Shown: piece by piece, positions 62,509-64,000 of the stretch
How positions within the stretch are numbered: the first letter of the stretch is position 1
Layout: the number at the start of each line of letters is the position of its first letter
Assembly (NCBI RefSeq): GCF_003129605.1
Contig: NZ_QBDX01000002.1
Span: forward strand, 347,501 to 411,500
DNA length: 64,000 nt
Direction of reading: 5' to 3'
From: Hyphobacterium indicum
Lineage (GTDB): Bacteria > Pseudomonadota > Alphaproteobacteria > Caulobacterales > Maricaulaceae
Made by a program: the position numbers and the translations under genes
The notes under the pieces: model-generated
What the model was told of the DNA's origin: nothing
Database searches by the model: none
Seen by the model: the letters and a program-made list of their open reading frames with translations, nothing else

Positions 62509-63111
62509 TCAATCTTCCGCTTGCATCAGGCGTGCGGCGTATCGCGCCATGAGGTCAACTTCAAGATTGACGTGTGCGCCAATCTGCAGCGCGCCAATCG
62601 TCGTAACCTGCGCCGTATGAGGAATGATCATCAGGCTGAACACATCATTTTCGGCCGCATTGACGGTCAGCGACACACCATCAACAGCGATAGAGCCCTT
62701 TTCCGCAATGAATTTTGCAATCGCTTTCGGCGGCCGGACCTGCAAGGTCAGCCATCCGCCCGCCTCGCTCCGGTCGACGACTTCGCCAAGACCATCGACA
62801 TGCCCGGTCACGAGATGACCGCCCAGCTCATCGCCCATTTTCAGCGACCGCTCCAGATTGACCTCACTGCCTTCCATCCAGCTGCCAAGCGTGGTTCTCT
62901 GCAGCGTTTCGGGCGACACTTCGACGACATGCAGCCCGCCCGCCGGGGCCTTCGCGGTCTCGGTCACCGTCAGGCAGACGCCCGCATGGCAGATGGACGC
63001 CCCGATTTCGATCGTCGCCGGATCATACACACTTTCAATGCTGAAGCGGCGGTCCGTGCGTCCCGAAACGGATCGGACAATTCCTTTGGCGGTAACAATT
63101 CCGGTAAACAT
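62509..63111 (-). CDS. ribE: Riboflavin synthase, alpha subunit
   Basis: 200 residues. Dismutates two lumazines to riboflavin. Two lumazine-binding repeats; starts MFTGIVTAKGIVRSV, with GHVDGLGEVVDRSEAG near 103 and VDGVSLTVN near 147 in the second repeat. ATG directly follows the ribD stop. Part of a tight rib operon. Confidence 0.97.
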   Translation of the reverse strand: MFTGIVTAKGIVRSVSGRTDRRFSIESVYDPATIEIGASICHAGVCLTVTETAKAPAGGLHVVEVSPETLQRTTLGSWMEGSEVNLERSLKMGDELGGHLVTGHVDGLGEVVDRSEAGGWLTLQVRPPKAIAKFIAEKGSIAVDGVSLTVNAAENDVFSLMIIPHTAQVTTIGALQIGAHVNLEVDLMARYAARLMQAED

Positions 63112-63786
63112 TCAGACGCGCTTTCGTGTGTAGGTCTCGTGCAGATCGGCACCACATTCCGAAATGCCGATGCGTTCGAAGATGGGCGCTTCGTCCAGCC
63201 GCTCAAGGCCAAGGGCTGCCAATACCGGCCAACCATCCCCCCCGAGGAATACGGGCGCACGAAACCATTCAATCCGGTCCACCAGGTCCAGTTTTATGGC
63301 ACTGGCCGCAACCCGCGCGCCGGCTTCGATCAGGATCCGTTCCCCTTCCAGTTCGCGGATCCGCTGTAGAGCGGCCTTCAGGCTGATATGCAGGCCATCA
63401 AAGCGATTGATGATGTCAACAGCTGCTCCCCTGGCTTCGAGTGCCGCGCGGCTATGGGCGGGAACATCGGCGCTGCACAGGAACAGCAGCGGACCGCCCG
63501 CATCGAATAAACGCGCCGTGTCCGGCGTCCGCAGGCGTGTGTCAAGAATTACACGGCCCGGCTGGCTCCCCTTGAAATCCGGAAGCCGCACAGTCAGTTG
63601 CGGATCATCCGCCAGCACCGTTCCGACACCGGTCAACACAACGTCCTGCTCGCTGCGCAATTGATGCACAGCTGCCCGCGCCGCTTCCCCGGTGATCCAT
63701 TGCGACTGGCCATTGGAAAGGGCAATCCGGCCATCCAGCGAAGTGGCGAGTTTCAGCGTGACCTGGGGCCCGCCGGGGCCGGTCAT
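63112..63786 (-). CDS. ribD: Riboflavin biosynthesis reductase (RibD C-terminal domain only)
   Basis: 224 residues, only the reductase half of Rib[21 protein letters not shown] near 9-28, [20 protein letters not shown] near 48-67, and the C-terminal [18 protein letters not shown] near 180. The deaminase half (HAE and PCxxxxxxPPC zinc motifs) is missing; nrdR ends four bases into this gene, so there is no room for it. The enzyme should reduce 5-amino-6-ribosylamino-uracil phosphate after another protein has done the deamination. Confidence 0.93.
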   Translation of the reverse strand: MTGPGGPQVTLKLATSLDGRIALSNGQSQWITGEAARAAVHQLRSEQDVVLTGVGTVLADDPQLTVRLPDFKGSQPGRVILDTRLRTPDTARLFDAGGPLLFLCSADVPAHSRAALEARGAAVDIINRFDGLHISLKAALQRIRELEGERILIEAGARVAASAIKLDLVDRIEWFRAPVFLGGDGWPVLAALGLERLDEAPIFERIGISECGADLHETYTRKRV

Positions 63787-64000
63787 GATTGCGAGGAGCC
63801 GTCGCCGCCCGGCGGTCCCAATTGCTCACCCTTGATGAAGTCCCGGAAATCATCGACTTCGCGGAAATCCTTGTACACGGAGGCATAGCGGACATAGGCC
63901 ACCGGATCGAGATTCTTGAGCGCGTCCATGACCAGCTCGCCAATGGCATCCGACGTCACATCGGAATCTCCGGAGCTTTCGAGCCGCCGGACGATGCCGG
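63783..64000 (-). CDS. nrdR: Transcriptional repressor NrdR, C-terminal part (5' end beyond window)
   Basis: About 72 codons visible, running off the window edge. The tail contains [20 protein letters not shown] and [15 protein letters not shown], diagnostic for NrdR, the zinc/ATP-cone repressor of ribonucleotide reductase genes. The zinc-finger and most of the ATP cone lie beyond base 64000. The stop overlaps the ribD ATG (ATGA). After the family's end there is a short Gly/Ser-rich tail. Confidence 0.93.
   Translation of the reverse strand, partial: GIVRRLESSGDSDVTSDAIGELVMDALKNLDPVAYVRYASVYKDFREVDDFRDFIKGEQLGPPGGDGSSQS

Noticed and set aside
1-64000. CRISPR arrays, insertion sequences or rRNA genes
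   Set aside because: No regularly spaced direct repeats, transposase genes or rRNA sequence were seen while reading.

Overview
The window is a gene-dense stretch of an alphaproteobacterial chromosome, GC-rich by eye except for a few AT-richer patches. No taxon can be proved from it, but several gene sets are alphaproteobacterial in order or type: nrdR-ribD-ribE-ribBA-ribH-nusB-thiL, plsX-fabH-ihfA-merR, rplM-rpsI near a Cox15-type heme A synthase, an NDUFS4-type complex I subunit, a CBP3-type cytochrome bc1 chaperone and sdhE-mfd. A PopA-like degenerate PleD relative and a class I PHA synthase suggest a Caulobacter/Hyphomonas/Maricaulis-type bacterium (inference).

Layout. 1-6.2 kb: an RND efflux permease (cut by the window edge), a small secreted orphan, a two-subunit CoA transferase and a YihY membrane protein preceded by a possible structured RNA. 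6.4-18 kb: PopA-like regulator, mfd, sdhE, recG, a DUF502 membrane protein, a DUF3089 protein lacking its nucleophile serine, hldE and kdsA (LPS inner core). 18-25.8 kb: a photoprotection locus made of two converging operons, phrB-FAD oxidoreductase-DUF1365-cfa (+) and ChrR-like cupin-DUF6134-(6-4) photolyase (-). Each is preceded by a TGATC-N16-CGTA element resembling an ECF11 (RpoE/ChrR) promoter. 25.8-29.1 kb: cysK, an orphan amino-acid-binding protein and a cystathionine-lyase-like enzyme. 29.1-31.1 kb: tRNA-Arg, the NDUFS4-like gene, and a 1.5-kb islet inserted at the 3' end of tRNA-Pro(UGG), bounded by a 45-bp duplication and carrying a MerR-DUF433/DUF5615 toxin-antitoxin pair. 31-46 kb: housekeeping and metabolic genes (DUF192, a double cold-shock protein, tRNA-Glu, recJ, glpX, phaC, an ABC exporter, a methyltransferase/LysR pair, rpsI, rplM, a PhoX-like protein, a beta-propeller lipoprotein, ctaA). 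46-52 kb: paired acyl-CoA dehydrogenases, a PqiA-like protein and a large secreted metzincin. 52-64 kb: tRNA-Pro(GGG), merR, ihfA, fabH, plsX, bc1 chaperone, bamE, hppA, thiL, nusB, the riboflavin genes and the end of nrdR.

The strongest candidates for new biology are the tRNA-Pro islet with paired tandem repeats but no integrase; the two-operon photoprotection regulon with a ChrR-like protein that keeps its cupin site and has lost its anti-sigma zinc ligands; a candidate structured RNA with mutually exclusive helices ahead of yihY; and a riboflavin operon that encodes neither of the first two enzymes of its branch. Many convergent genes share their last four bases. No CRISPR array, IS element, rRNA gene or prophage was seen. 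The longest stretch without a gene is 6155-6427.
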